A stretch of DNA of 14,527 nt from Rickettsia endosymbiont of Bryobia graminum (GTDB taxonomy: Bacteria; Pseudomonadota; Alphaproteobacteria; Rickettsiales; Rickettsiaceae): NCBI GenBank assembly GCA_020881085.1, contig JAJIYR010000066.1:1-14527 (forward strand), written 5' to 3'. Of this stretch, positions 6,062-14,386 are shown one piece after another (position 1 is the first letter of the stretch; each line of letters starts with the position of its first letter). The notes under the pieces were generated by a model. That model made no database searches and was not told where the DNA came from. It was given only the letters and a program-made list of their open reading frames with translations. The position numbers and the translations under genes are program-made.

Positions 6062-7438
6062 TTATTTTACACCAGTTTCAGTATTTTTCTTAATTAAAAT
6101 TAATCCAGTAATTAAATCATAAGCTCTAGCAAATTGATAATCCTTTTTATAGAGATCAACTGTTTGATCAAGTGTATCCTTTGGTTTCGCTTCTTTTATA
6201 TTACTTGGTATATTGCTCCTATCGTTCTTATTTTCTTCTTTCTTATTATCTGGAATATCCTTTTTATTCTCATCATTTTTCAAATAATTTTTTAAGGAAG
6301 CCTCAGAAAATCTTTTTTCAGTGCTTTTTTCAGGATATTCCACATTTGCCATTTCTACAGTTATATCTGGCTCAATTCCTTCTGCCTGAATTGAGTGGTC
6401 ATTAGGGGTGTAGTATTTAGCAGTTGTTAGTTTGATTGCAGCTCTAGGGCTAACTTGAATAAGACTTTGTACAGATCCTTTACCAAACGATTTTGTTCCA
6501 ACGAGGATTGCTCTTTTATGATCTTTTAATGCTCCAGCTACAATTTCTGAGGCTGAGGCAGAGCCGCCATTAATTAGAATAACCATAGGTACAGTAGGGG
6601 CTTTATCTGTAAATCTATTACTAGTAAAGACAGAATTGCTATTCTTAGTCCTTCCTTTGGTACTCACAATTATACCAGAATCAATAAAATACTCACTCAC
6701 AGCGACTGCCTGATCTAGCAACCCACCAGGGTTATTACGCAAGTCTAGTATAATACCATTGATAGCAGTTTTGCTTTCATTTTGTAGATTCTTCAATGAT
6801 TTCTTTAATTCTGAAATTGTATGCTCATTAAAAGTTACTATTCTAATGTAAGCAATATTATTTTTTTCCAAATGAGATTTGATAGGTTTAATTGTTACCA
6901 TTTCTCTAGTAAGCTCAATTTCTTTTGGTTTGGATTCGTCTTGCTTAATTACTAATAGTTTGACTTTTGTACCAGGTTCACCACGCATTTCCTTAACAGC
7001 TTTATTAAACCCTAAAACTGAAACAAAGTCATCGTTGACTTTTACTATGTAGTCTCCTGATTTTATTCCTGCTTTATACGCAGGTAAATCATCAATAGGT
7101 GAAATAACTTTTATATCTCCATTATCATAAGTTATTTCAACGCCGATTCCTCCGAATTCACCTTTAGTTTGATTTAAAAAATCTTCTAAATCTTCATCGG
7201 TAAAATAACCTGAGTGAGGGTCTAAAGAAGATAGCATTCCATCGATTCCAGCATCAGTCATTTTCTGCTTTGCAGGTTCTTGTACGTAGTTTTTAGAGAT
7301 TCGATCAAAAACTTCTTGAAACTGCTTAAAATAAGCTGAATCAGGTAAGCTATTGGCACTATTGGCTGCTTCTTTTGCATATACTACATTAGAAATAATA
7401 AGCAAATATGCTAATATTATAGTGAAACGTAGAGACAT
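6062..7438 (-). CDS. ctpA: Carboxyl-terminal processing protease (S41 family, PDZ)
   Basis: This is a periplasmic serine protease of the CtpA/Prc family, which trims or degrades envelope proteins from their C termini. With the corrected start it has 458 residues. There is a signal peptide (MSLRFTIILAYLLIISNVVYA), the substrate-binding YFTDEDLEDF region, a PDZ domain at about 94-179 (GGIGVEI, PAYKAGIKSGDYIVKVN), and the S41 core with LDLRNNPGG. The catalytic pair is Ser295 (in GSASASEI) and Lys320 (in FGKGSVQ), 25 residues apart as in E. coli Prc. A Lys/Asn/Glu-rich low-complexity linker of about 40 residues sits near 375-420. An upstream in-frame TTG at 7456 exists, but ATG 7438 begins the signal peptide and has an AGGAG just before it, so I chose it. 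The Shine-Dalgarno overlaps the parE stop codon, so parE and ctpA are co-transcribed and probably coupled. Confidence 0.95.
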   Translation of the reverse strand: MSLRFTIILAYLLIISNVVYAKEAANSANSLPDSAYFKQFQEVFDRISKNYVQEPAKQKMTDAGIDGMLSSLDPHSGYFTDEDLEDFLNQTKGEFGGIGVEITYDNGDIKVISPIDDLPAYKAGIKSGDYIVKVNDDFVSVLGFNKAVKEMRGEPGTKVKLLVIKQDESKPKEIELTREMVTIKPIKSHLEKNNIAYIRIVTFNEHTISELKKSLKNLQNESKTAINGIILDLRNNPGGLLDQAVAVSEYFIDSGIIVSTKGRTKNSNSVFTSNRFTDKAPTVPMVILINGGSASASEIVAGALKDHKRAILVGTKSFGKGSVQSLIQVSPRAAIKLTTAKYYTPNDHSIQAEGIEPDITVEMANVEYPEKSTEKRFSEASLKNYLKNDENKKDIPDNKKEENKNDRSNIPSNIKEAKPKDTLDQTVDLYKKDYQFARAYDLITGLILIKKNTETGVK

Positions 7439-7442
7439 AATA

Positions 7443-7447
7443 CTCCT
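7443..7447 (-). promoter_or_regulatory. Shine-Dalgarno of ctpA inside the parE stop
   Basis: AGGAG lies 4 nt before ATG 7438 and overlaps the parE TAG (7446-7448). It decides the ctpA start in favour of the ATG over the upstream TTG (7456), and means the ribosome ending parE sits on the ctpA initiation site. Confidence 0.75.
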
Positions 7448-9434
7448 AAATGTCAAGATTATTTATAATTTTATCCATTTTATTTAAAGCTTCTTCATAG
7501 ATAAACTGGAAGCGCTTTTCTGGTTTTTTACCCATAAGATTATCAACCATATTAGCAACATTATCAAAATCATCTATAGTAACTTTCAAAAGAGATCTAT
7601 TTTTTGGATCCATTGTGGTTTCTTTTAATTGGGCTGGCATCATTTCGCCAAGCCCTTTGAATCTACCTACCTCAATTTTTGCTTTGCTATTTTTTGATAA
7701 TTTATTGATTAATTCAGTCTTTTGCTGATCATTTGTTACATAATGAGTTTTATTGGATTGTGTTATACGATATAAAGGTGGTTTAGCAATATATAAATGA
7801 CCTGAAGAAACTAGTTTTGGCATTCTCAAATAGAAAAATGTCATTAAAAGTGAAGCAATATGCGCTCCATCAACATCTGCATCAGTCATAATAATTATTT
7901 TTTCATATCGTAGATTTTCTTGTTGATAGTTTTTAAGGCTACCACAAGACAAAGCAATTTCTAAATCTTGAATTTCTTGATTATGAGTAATTTTTTCTAA
8001 TGTTGCATTAGCGACATTTAATATTTTTCCACGGAGAGGTAGAATAGCTTGAGTTTCTCTATTTCTTGCTTGTTTTGCCGAACCACCAGCTGAATCTCCT
8101 TCAACTAAGAATAATTCTGTACCTTGAGGTGATGTCTTTGTACAATCAGCTAATTTACCAGGTAATCTTAATTTATGAACAGCAGTTTTACGGGCGATGG
8201 ATTTTTCGTTACGTTTATTTATCCTAAATTCATAAATACTTATTATGTGATCAAGAAGTTGAGTTGCTGCTGATTTGTTACTACTTAACCAATGATCAAA
8301 ATGATCTTTAATAATATTTTCTACAGTTTTATTAATTCCTTGTGAAACTAGTTTTTCTTTTGTTTGTCCTTGAAATATTGGATCTTTGATAAATACTGAC
8401 AATACTATAGAGGATGTTTCAAGTATATCATCAATAGTAAGATTGGCAGTTTTTTTATTACCAATCATTTCACCATAAACTTTTAATCCACGCAATAATG
8501 CAGCACGTAGACCTTGTTCATGGGTCCCTCCAAGAGGAGTCGGAATAGTATTGCAATATGATTGAATAAAATGTGGTTTGTCATCGGTATTCCAAGCAAT
8601 TGCCCACTCTACTTTAACATGATCATTCTCCCAGTCCACATTACCGCAGAAAATTTCCTCGCTAACTAAGTTAGCAGGGTTGGTTTTTGAGATTAGATAG
8701 TCTTTTAAACCGTTAGGAAAATGTATCAAAGATTTAGTAGGAGTATTATCTTTTGTTTCAATTTCGCAGTGCCATTCTATGGTTACTCCTCTATATAGAT
8801 AGGCCTTTGATTTCGCTAATTCATATACTGTTTTCGGAATAAAATGGGATTTTTCTCCAAATATTTCTGGATCTGGGTGAAAATTTATTGAAGTACCTTT
8901 AAATTTTTTAGCAACTGGTTCAGATGTTAGCTCAGTTAATTTATGACCTTTGGAGTAAGATTGAGTAAATAATGATCCTTGCTTATAAACTTTAACTTCT
9001 AGGTGATCAGATAAAGCATTTACTACGGAAATACCAACCCCATGTAATCCTCCAGCTGTTTTATAGACGTTACCGCCAAATTTACCACCTGAGTGCAGTT
9101 GAGTTAAGATTACTTCTAGGGCTGATTTATCAGGGAATTTAGGATGATTATCAACTGGAATTCCTCTGCCGTTATCGGATATGGTTACGCTATTATTATT
9201 ATGCATTTTTATGACAATTAAATTGGCAAATCCTGCAACTGCCTCATCCATGGAATTGTCCAGTAATTCTGAAATTAGATGATGCATAGCTTTTTCATCG
9301 GTCCCACCAATATACATACCTGGTCTTTTGCGTACAGGCTCTAGTCCTTCTAATACTTCAATATCTTTTGCGCTATAAGAATTATTAATAGCTGTGGGTT
9401 TGTTGTTATTGTTATAGCTAAACAGGTCAGACAT
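7446..9434 (-). CDS. parE: DNA topoisomerase IV subunit B
   Basis: This is the ATPase subunit of topoisomerase IV, which with ParC decatenates daughter chromosomes. The 662-residue length fits ParE and is well short of GyrB. N-terminal GHKL ATPase motifs are VRKRPGMYIGG (34-44), ELLDNSMDEA (56-65, catalytic Glu56), DNGRGIP (87-93) and GGLHGVG (128-134). The transducer carries QTKEKL (357-362). The TOPRIM domain has EGDSAGG (445-451), PLRGKILNV (466-474) and the metal-binding DADVDG (518-523). Phrases such as NTIPTPLGGTHEQGLRAALLRGL and ARNRETQAILPLRGK favour ParE over GyrB, and the GyrB-specific C-terminal insertion is absent. parC is not in the window. The ATG at 9434 has no clear Shine-Dalgarno. 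The gene forms a unit with ctpA downstream. Confidence 0.96.
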   Translation of the reverse strand: MSDLFSYNNNNKPTAINNSYSAKDIEVLEGLEPVRKRPGMYIGGTDEKAMHHLISELLDNSMDEAVAGFANLIVIKMHNNNSVTISDNGRGIPVDNHPKFPDKSALEVILTQLHSGGKFGGNVYKTAGGLHGVGISVVNALSDHLEVKVYKQGSLFTQSYSKGHKLTELTSEPVAKKFKGTSINFHPDPEIFGEKSHFIPKTVYELAKSKAYLYRGVTIEWHCEIETKDNTPTKSLIHFPNGLKDYLISKTNPANLVSEEIFCGNVDWENDHVKVEWAIAWNTDDKPHFIQSYCNTIPTPLGGTHEQGLRAALLRGLKVYGEMIGNKKTANLTIDDILETSSIVLSVFIKDPIFQGQTKEKLVSQGINKTVENIIKDHFDHWLSSNKSAATQLLDHIISIYEFRINKRNEKSIARKTAVHKLRLPGKLADCTKTSPQGTELFLVEGDSAGGSAKQARNRETQAILPLRGKILNVANATLEKITHNQEIQDLEIALSCGSLKNYQQENLRYEKIIIMTDADVDGAHIASLLMTFFYLRMPKLVSSGHLYIAKPPLYRITQSNKTHYVTNDQQKTELINKLSKNSKAKIEVGRFKGLGEMMPAQLKETTMDPKNRSLLKVTIDDFDNVANMVDNLMGKKPEKRFQFIYEEALNKMDKIINNLDI

Positions 9435-9548
9435 ATTTACAGTATTTCAGTGGGTTTGTAGTTAATAGGTTTTATGTATCGAACCTAATTAAAGATATGA
9501 TATCCTATAGTATATTTGATACAAGCATTATCATATTTTATATTACAT

Positions 9549-9725
9549 TTATTTAGAAAGATAAAGTAAAGCGAGTAAACATACAACTATTGCCTGAAAC
9601 ATTACCCTTAATGACATTAATTTTGAGCTAAATTTTTTGTCAAATTTTCCACCAATTGCCATAGAGACAAGACCTATAATTAATACTAGGGTAGTTATAC
9701 TTAAAGCAATCAGGACATAGGTCAT
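9549..9725 (-). CDS. Small HIG1-domain (twin-transmembrane) protein
   Basis: This 58-residue inner-membrane protein has two predicted spans (about 3-23 and 41-56) joined by a short basic loop. The loop and second-span start, KKFSSKLMSLRVMFQ (30-44), match the bacterial HIG1 signature (S/N-K-L-M-x-x-R-V-x-x-Q). HIG1 proteins (Rcf1 in yeast) associate with cytochrome oxidase and respiratory supercomplexes in mitochondria; the role of bacterial versions is poorly established. The frame can be extended upstream to 9767 (72 residues), but ATG 9725 starts directly at the first span and has a GGAG (9733-9736) 7 nt before it, so I use that start. It lies 114 bp upstream of parE on the same strand, with no obvious functional link. 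SecG was considered and fits worse. Confidence 0.8.
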   Translation of the reverse strand: MTYVLIALSITTLVLIIGLVSMAIGGKFDKKFSSKLMSLRVMFQAIVVCLLALLYLSK

Positions 9726-9732
9726 TTTAATT

Positions 9733-9736
9733 CTCC
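9733..9736 (-). promoter_or_regulatory. Shine-Dalgarno deciding the HIG1-gene start
   Basis: GGAG, 7 nt before ATG 9725, is one of the strongest ribosome-binding sites in the window. It excludes the 14-residue longer start at 9767, whose extra N-terminal residues are basic and have no family match. Confidence 0.7.
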
Positions 9737-9794
9737 GATTTTTTATTAGCCTTCCTGCATAAATCAATCTAGTAGGTGAGTTTATTATTGAAAC

Positions 9795-9905
9795 TCATTT
9801 ATAACTTCTTACGTACTTTTGTGTATACTGGGGGCTTAGATTTATTTCTTCTAACCATCCCGAAAGCTTATTTGATTTATACAAGGTATATATTGTTAAC
9901 ACCAT
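9795..9905 (-). CDS. Doubtful 36-residue ORF or gene remnant
   Basis: From ATG 9905 to TGA 9795-9797 the frame encodes MVLTIYTLYKSNKLSGWLEE..., ending SPQYTQKYVRSYK. Its composition (one Trp, balanced charged residues, several Tyr) looks more like real protein than translated spacer. The frame stays open upstream to a TAG about 54 bp before the ATG. I do not recognise it. It lies downstream of a terminator and upstream of the HIG1 gene, with only a weak GAAG as possible ribosome-binding site. It could be a chance ORF, a small protein, or the 3' end of a decayed gene. Confidence 0.25.
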   Translation of the reverse strand: MVLTIYTLYKSNKLSGWLEEINLSPQYTQKYVRSYK

Positions 9906-9978
9906 AATAGCTTCATATTCCAAAATTTTGAAAATACATGAAATACAGCATGTTACAGTAATATCCTAGAAAAATCTT

Positions 9979-10003
9979 AAAAAAAATAGCTATTTTAGCT
10001 ACT
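9979..10003 (-). terminator. Intrinsic terminator downstream of hisS
   Basis: Read on the minus strand, TAGCTA-AAA-TAGCTA forms a tight hairpin, extendable by a G-U and an A-U pair. It is followed directly by eight T (9979-9986). This is the best intrinsic terminator in the window. It would end transcripts coming from hisS, placing repeat copy B inside a 3' untranslated region of nearly 400 nt, and separate them from the HIG1-parE-ctpA genes. Confidence 0.6.
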
Positions 10004-10144
10004 AAAAAATAATTTTTATACAAACAGCCTTTAAATCCTACTACTATCAGCTCCCCAAGGTGGAAATTACGCGAATTTTAATACTATTTTTATATAATCA
10101 ATATTATCCCTGACAAATGTTATTGTATGGAATAATACTAAAAC

Positions 10145-10288
10145 TGTCATGGCGAGTGATTTGAGTAAGTAAATCATGTGGCCATCCAGTTTTTACATCA
10201 CTAATTATCCCGAATTTGTTTACAGAACCTAATAGATGATGAAACAAGTTTAGCATGAGGTCATTATTGTTTCTGGATAGTCATTCCC
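10145..10288 (+). repeat. Diverged intergenic palindromic repeat, copy B
   Basis: This is the second member of the repeat at 5886-6020, in the same orientation. It shares TGTCATGGCGAG at its left end, GTGGCCATCCAGTTTTTAC, and an internal palindrome with arms AATTTGTTT and AAACAAGTT around CTAATAGATGATG, then TTATTGTTTCTGGATAG. It has an extra dyad near the left end (GTGATTT...AAATCA) that copy A has lost. Copy B looks closer to the presumed ancestor. It does not interrupt a gene. Confidence 0.7.
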
Positions 10289-10311
10289 ATTAATATGCCC
10301 TTGAGCTATGA

Positions 10312-10324
10312 GGCAGTTACTGCC
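10312..10324. repeat. 13-bp inverted repeat after hisS
   Basis: GGCAGT and ACTGCC are perfect 6-bp arms around a single base, about 55 bp beyond the hisS stop. It is among the most G/C-rich dyads in the spacer. It has no T run on the minus side, so it may be a pausing or processing hairpin or a decayed repeat end. Confidence 0.4.
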
Positions 10325-10377
10325 CCTATATTCTAAAGTAATCACTTAGCTTATTGTGATATATCTATAGTATAACT

Positions 10378-11649
10378 TCAATTATATTCTTTCACTAATT
10401 GTTCAATAATTTGATCAATATTCATTATGGATTCATGTTCTTTATCAAGATCCTTTAATTTTAAATTATTGGTTGATTGCTCATCATTGCCAATGAAAAT
10501 AACATATTTAGCTTTTTGTAAATTTGCCCGCTGAATTCTCTTGCTAATTTTTCCTTTTAATTCCAAGATTACAGGAATGTTTTTATGACGTAACCTACTT
10601 GTTAAAGCAAAAGAATAATCAATATTATTTTCATTAATAGGCAAGATAAAGACTGGTCTGATATTAGGGATATCATATTTTCCCATTAAAGCGATTCTTT
10701 CTATTCCTGCAGCAAAACCAATAGCTTTTACGTCGGGACCACCTAATATTTTGCTCAAATTATCATAACGCCCACCAGCAAGTACTGTGCCTTGTGCTCC
10801 TAGCTTAGTAGTTATAAATTCAAAGGCTGTATGGCAATAGTAATCTAATCCTCTTACTAGTCGTGGATTAATTGTATATTTGATATTTAATAATTCTAGA
10901 TATTTTATTAAATCATCGAAATATTTAGCAGCATTACTGCTATAATATTCTGACATTATAGGACTATTTTGTACTATTTTTTTATCATTTGTATCTTTAG
11001 AATCCAGTATTCGCATTGGGTTCTTAATTAATCTTTTTTGGCTGTCTTCTGATAATTCTGATCTAAAATCATTGAAATATTCTACTAATTTTTGCTGATA
11101 AATAGAGCGTGTTTCATTACAGCCAAGAGAATTTATTTCTAAAGTTATTTCTTGATCTATTTCTAGAGTTTTTAGAATATCAGATGCTAAATTAATTGTT
11201 TCAGCATCTGCAAGAGGTCCATCAGCACCAATATATTCAAAGTTTAATTGATGAAATTGTCTTTGTCTTCCCGCTTGCGGTCTATCATAGCGAAATACTG
11301 GGCCTGTAGAAAAAAACTTTAAAGGTAATGTTTGCTGAAGATTATTTGAAATAAAAGCTCTTATAATACTAGCGGTAAACTCAGGTCTTAGGGAGATATT
11401 ATTGTCGCTTTTGTCAGTAAAATTATAGATTTCTTTGCTTACAACATCAGATGTTTCTCCAAGAGTTCTATCAAAGATTTTGGTATATTCAATTATTGGA
11501 GTACTCATGGGTTTATACCCATAGAGTTCTCCAATATGTCTAGCTATTTTGATTATATATTCATGAACCAAATATTCTTCTGGTAGTAAATCCTTAGTAC
11601 CTCGTAAAGATTGAATATTTTTTAAATCATTAGAGCTATAGCTATCCAT
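10378..11649 (-). CDS. hisS: Histidyl-tRNA synthetase
   Basis: This enzyme charges tRNA-His with histidine in the cytoplasm (class IIa synthetase, acting as a dimer). The 423-residue protein has the N-terminal [10 protein letters not shown], motif 1 region [11 protein letters not shown] (44-54), [13 protein letters not shown] (85-97), and motif 2 [16 protein letters not shown] (119-134). The HisRS-specific [15 protein letters not shown] (264-278) and motif 3 GFAAGIERI (311-319) follow, with an anticodon-binding domain from about 333. All expected catalytic signatures are present and length is normal. The ATG overlaps the end of the upstream permease gene by 8 bp, so the two are probably co-transcribed and coupled. 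In E. coli hisS sits beside yfgM-bamB; here those genes are about 7 kb away in the same window. The unit probably ends at the terminator at 9979-10003. Confidence 0.96.
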   Translation of the reverse strand: MDSYSSNDLKNIQSLRGTKDLLPEEYLVHEYIIKIARHIGELYGYKPMSTPIIEYTKIFDRTLGETSDVVSKEIYNFTDKSDNNISLRPEFTASIIRAFISNNLQQTLPLKFFSTGPVFRYDRPQAGRQRQFHQLNFEYIGADGPLADAETINLASDILKTLEIDQEITLEINSLGCNETRSIYQQKLVEYFNDFRSELSEDSQKRLIKNPMRILDSKDTNDKKIVQNSPIMSEYYSSNAAKYFDDLIKYLELLNIKYTINPRLVRGLDYYCHTAFEFITTKLGAQGTVLAGGRYDNLSKILGGPDVKAIGFAAGIERIALMGKYDIPNIRPVFILPINENNIDYSFALTSRLRHKNIPVILELKGKISKRIQRANLQKAKYVIFIGNDEQSTNNLKLKDLDKEHESIMNIDQIIEQLVKEYN

Positions 11650-13042
11650 TTTGTGACCTTTTAGTAAAGAAAGATCTTAAAATATATAAAGCAAACATTA
11701 AGATAAACCAATAAATTAAAGTCCTTCCAGCAGTTAGTAGGTTAAATTCAGCATCAAACATTTGGATAGCTAATAGATAACTGCAAGCTATTAAAACAAT
11801 TGGTGCAGTGATAAACACAGCAGGGCACTTGAATGGTCTGTTAGCATTTGGCATTTTGATTCTAAATAATATAACTATCAAAGCAACAACTACATAATCT
11901 ATCAATGATCCCATAGAAGATAATTGAACGATAAGAGATGTTGGACAAAAACCACCTAAAATAGCTGCTATAATAGAAAATATTAAGACGGTGATATAAG
12001 GGCTATCATGTTTTGGATGAAGTTTTGCAAAACTTTTTGGTAACAACCCATCTCGTGCAATTACGTAAAAGATACGAGATGTTGCATAGATCTGCATCAT
12101 TATTACAGTAGTCATACCACATACTGCTCCAGTTGCTACAATTGCTGAACCAATATTGCTATTATTTAAGCTAAGCGCATGAGCAAGTGGCTGGTCATTA
12201 TTAAATTCTGAAAATGGAGCAATACCAGTAACAAGTCCAGCAATTACAACATATACTATTATTGAGACTATTAGTGAACCTACAATACCAATCATTATGT
12301 CCCGATTCGGATTTTTACATTCTTCAGATGCTGCTGCTATGGTTCCAAATCCAGTAAAAGCAAAAAATAAAATCGAAGCGCCAACTAAAACATTATTAAA
12401 ACCAAATGGTTGGAAATTTTCCCAATTTGTTGCATCAAAATGTGGTGTAGCTGATATAACAAAAGCAAAGATAGCTGACATTTTTACAAATACTAAAGCA
12501 GCATTTAGTTTTTTACTATCTTTTGTTCCTAGAGATAAAACAAAATAGACAAATACTACTATTGAAAAGGCTAGTAAATTTATTATTCCACCATCCATTG
12601 GTCCAGCGGTTAAAACTTTGGGTAAATGTATTCCGCCTGCTGCTAAGATTGCTTGAACATACCCAGACCATCCAACCGCAACAACCCCAGCAGCAAATCC
12701 TAGTTCTAATATTATAACACTAGCCATTAACCAAGCAAATACTTCACCAAAAGCCACATAAGAATATGTATAAATACTACCAGAAGTTGGTAACATTGTA
12801 GCTAGTTCTGTATAAGCAAGAGCAACAAAAATACACGTTACGCCAGCAATAGCGTAAGATAACATTACTGCAGGTCCGGAATATTTTGCAGCAACTATTC
12901 CTGTTGTTACAAATACCCCCGTGCCTATTATGGCTCCAAGCCCAAGTAATATTAAGTCAAAAGCTCCCAGAGTCTTGCTAAGACCACTATTAGCTCCAAT
13001 TTCTTTTATTGATTCAAAACTTTTTTTTGTAAAAAAACTCAT
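11642..13042 (-). CDS. APC-superfamily amino acid permease (cationic amino acid transporter type)
   Basis: This is an inner-membrane secondary transporter expected to import amino acids. The 466-residue protein is almost entirely hydrophobic, with about 12 predicted spans. Near the start it has [10 protein letters not shown] (36-45), the substrate-binding unwound helix 1 of APC transporters. Further on are the TM6 element [24 protein letters not shown] (226-249), close to the CAT-family (D/G)F(D/G)-(T/A)-EE-NP pattern, and RDGLLP in the second half. The eukaryotic/bacterial CAT subfamily is the best fit; substrate (Arg/Lys versus broader) cannot be read from sequence. A GGAG lies 6 nt before the ATG. 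The gene overlaps hisS by 8 bp. For an intracellular bacterium that lacks amino-acid synthesis, such a permease would draw on host pools. Confidence 0.88.
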   Translation of the reverse strand: MSFFTKKSFESIKEIGANSGLSKTLGAFDLILLGLGAIIGTGVFVTTGIVAAKYSGPAVMLSYAIAGVTCIFVALAYTELATMLPTSGSIYTYSYVAFGEVFAWLMASVIILELGFAAGVVAVGWSGYVQAILAAGGIHLPKVLTAGPMDGGIINLLAFSIVVFVYFVLSLGTKDSKKLNAALVFVKMSAIFAFVISATPHFDATNWENFQPFGFNNVLVGASILFFAFTGFGTIAAASEECKNPNRDIMIGIVGSLIVSIIVYVVIAGLVTGIAPFSEFNNDQPLAHALSLNNSNIGSAIVATGAVCGMTTVIMMQIYATSRIFYVIARDGLLPKSFAKLHPKHDSPYITVLIFSIIAAILGGFCPTSLIVQLSSMGSLIDYVVVALIVILFRIKMPNANRPFKCPAVFITAPIVLIACSYLLAIQMFDAEFNLLTAGRTLIYWFILMFALYILRSFFTKRSQNG

Positions 13043-13191
13043 TAGTTACTCCAATTTTAAAAGTAATTTATAGATTTCTTTCGAAATTCTACTTCTGTTG
13101 GCGATTCGTACGTTGATTTGGTGCTAATTCAGTACGCTTTAAATACTGATCCTCTGTTTCCTCTAAATTCTTTAAGCATAAACACCTAATT

Positions 13192-14292
13192 TTATCGCAT
13201 GATTTCTCTTGTAATCCACCCCCCCCCAAGTACGCGATTATTATCGTATATCACGCATGCCTGTCCTGGAGTTACAGATTTTTCAGCAGACATTAATTTG
13301 ACCCTAATTTCTGTATCACTTAGCTTACTCACTTTAGCGCTAGCAGCAGGGCGGGTCGATCGAATTTTAACTGTTACATCTAACTCTTCTTGCTCGATTA
13401 TTTTTTTGCCAAGCCAATTAATATCTTTGATAATAAATTCAGTCGATTCTAAGGAAGTAACGGGTCCAACATAGACAATTTTGGTATCTGGATCTATTTT
13501 TACCACATATAGTGGTTCATGAAAAGATATTCCAAGACCGCGACGTTGACCTATAGTGTAGTTTATGATGCCAGTATGGCTACCTAGTTCAAAACCATCA
13601 ACATGGATTATTTTACCTTCTTGATTAGCATCTTTACGAATATTACTAATAATCTTGCGATAATCACCATCTGGAACAAAGCAAATATCCTGACTATCTG
13701 GTTTATCTGCAATAGCTAGCCCATACTTACTTGCCATATTTCTAGTCTGTTCTTTGCTTAAGTCTCCCAAAGGAAAAGAAAGATAATTTAATTGTTTGTA
13801 AGTAGTAGCAAACAAGAAGTAGCTTTGATCTTTGCTTGGATCAATACCAGTATGCAATTCCACTCCATCTTTTCCCTCAATTTTCCTAACATAATGTCCA
13901 GTAGCAAGGCAATCTGCTCCTAAGTCTTTAGCAACTTTTAATAGATCTTTAAACTTAACTGATTGATTACATTTTACGCAGGGTAAAGGCGTTTCACCTC
14001 TAATATAACTGTCAGCAAAATCATCAATCACTGATTCTTTAAACCTGCTTTCATAGTCTAATACATAATGTGGAATATTAAGCTTGGCAGCTACCATTTT
14101 AGCATCATAAATATCCTGACCAGCGCAACAAGCATTTTTTTTCATTGTAGCTAGTCCGTGATCATACAATTGTAAAGTTATACCTATAACTTTATGACCT
14201 TGTTCACATAGCATAGCAGCAACTGTTGAGCTATCAACGCCACCAGACATTGCAACAACTATTGTAGATGGATTATTTATCTTACTATTCAC
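13192..14292 (-). CDS. mnmA: tRNA-specific 2-thiouridylase MnmA (GTG start)
   Basis: MnmA transfers sulfur to uridine-34 of tRNA-Lys, -Glu and -Gln (s2U34), using ATP and a persulfide relay. The 366-residue protein shows the PP-loop MSGGVDSS (15-22), the nucleophile Cys108 in PCVKCNQSVKF, GADCLATGHYV (126-134), Cys204 in DSQDICFVPDGDY as the persulfide residue, and TIGQRRGLGI (246-255). The C terminus holds VLGGGWI. All catalytic residues are present. The start is GTG 14292: no ATG lies in frame before the PP-loop, a stop precedes it, and GGAA sits about 9 nt upstream. Three consecutive Gly codons (356-358) come from a run of nine G. The transposase tail of an IS982-like element ends about 108 bp upstream, reading in the same direction. 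No terminator separates the gene from the permease downstream. Confidence 0.95.
   Translation of the reverse strand: MNSKINNPSTIVVAMSGGVDSSTVAAMLCEQGHKVIGITLQLYDHGLATMKKNACCAGQDIYDAKMVAAKLNIPHYVLDYESRFKESVIDDFADSYIRGETPLPCVKCNQSVKFKDLLKVAKDLGADCLATGHYVRKIEGKDGVELHTGIDPSKDQSYFLFATTYKQLNYLSFPLGDLSKEQTRNMASKYGLAIADKPDSQDICFVPDGDYRKIISNIRKDANQEGKIIHVDGFELGSHTGIINYTIGQRRGLGISFHEPLYVVKIDPDTKIVYVGPVTSLESTEFIIKDINWLGKKIIEQEELDVTVKIRSTRPAASAKVSKLSDTEIRVKLMSAEKSVTPGQACVIYDNNRVLGGGWITREIMR
13219..13227 (-). repeat. Nine-G homopolymer near the 3' end of mnmA
   Basis: Nine C on the plus strand (G on the coding strand) encode Gly356-358 of MnmA, eight codons before the stop. It is the longest G/C homopolymer in an otherwise AT-rich window. 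Such tracts are prone to slippage during replication or transcription. Confidence 0.9.
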
Positions 14293-14386
14293 ATTATTAT
14301 TCCATTAAGAGGCTCTGTTTAAAAGTAGAGTATTTAAGATAGATATCAAAGACTACTTTAAGGTTAAACAAAAAAACAGTATATTA

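Larger units (their letters stand above)
9768..10377. other. 610-bp spacer between hisS and the HIG1 gene
   Basis: This is the longest stretch without a firm gene. From right to left it holds a 13-bp inverted repeat (10312-10324, GGCAGT/ACTGCC), repeat copy B (10145-10288), an unassigned 140-bp AT-rich piece, a strong minus-strand terminator (9979-10003), and a doubtful 36-codon ORF (9795-9905) that ends in a small hairpin (9777-9797). I found no tRNA or known small RNA. It looks like decayed DNA carrying repeats and the hisS 3' end. Confidence 0.6.

Noticed and set aside
6172..6405. Plus-strand open frame antisense to ctpA
   Set aside because: It lies over the intact ctpA gene, including its low-complexity linker; its composition is antisense-like and no ribosome-binding site or family match is visible.
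9549..9767. SecG as identity of the small two-span protein
   Set aside because: Two spans and size fit, but the S-K-L-M-x-x-R-V-x-x-Q loop is the HIG1 signature and SecG-typical residues are absent.
12297..12717. Plus-strand open frames antisense to the permease
   Set aside because: The permease frame is complete and family-typical; these frames mirror its codons and look like nothing known.
13129..13179. 16-codon ORF (MLKEFRGNRGSVFKAY) upstream of the permease as a leader peptide
   Set aside because: It has no run of a regulatory amino acid, no attenuator-like hairpin pair before the permease and only a poor ribosome-binding site; chance is a sufficient explanation.
13199..13474. Plus-strand open frame antisense to the mnmA 3' end
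   Set aside because: The mnmA reading explains the sequence fully with conserved motifs.
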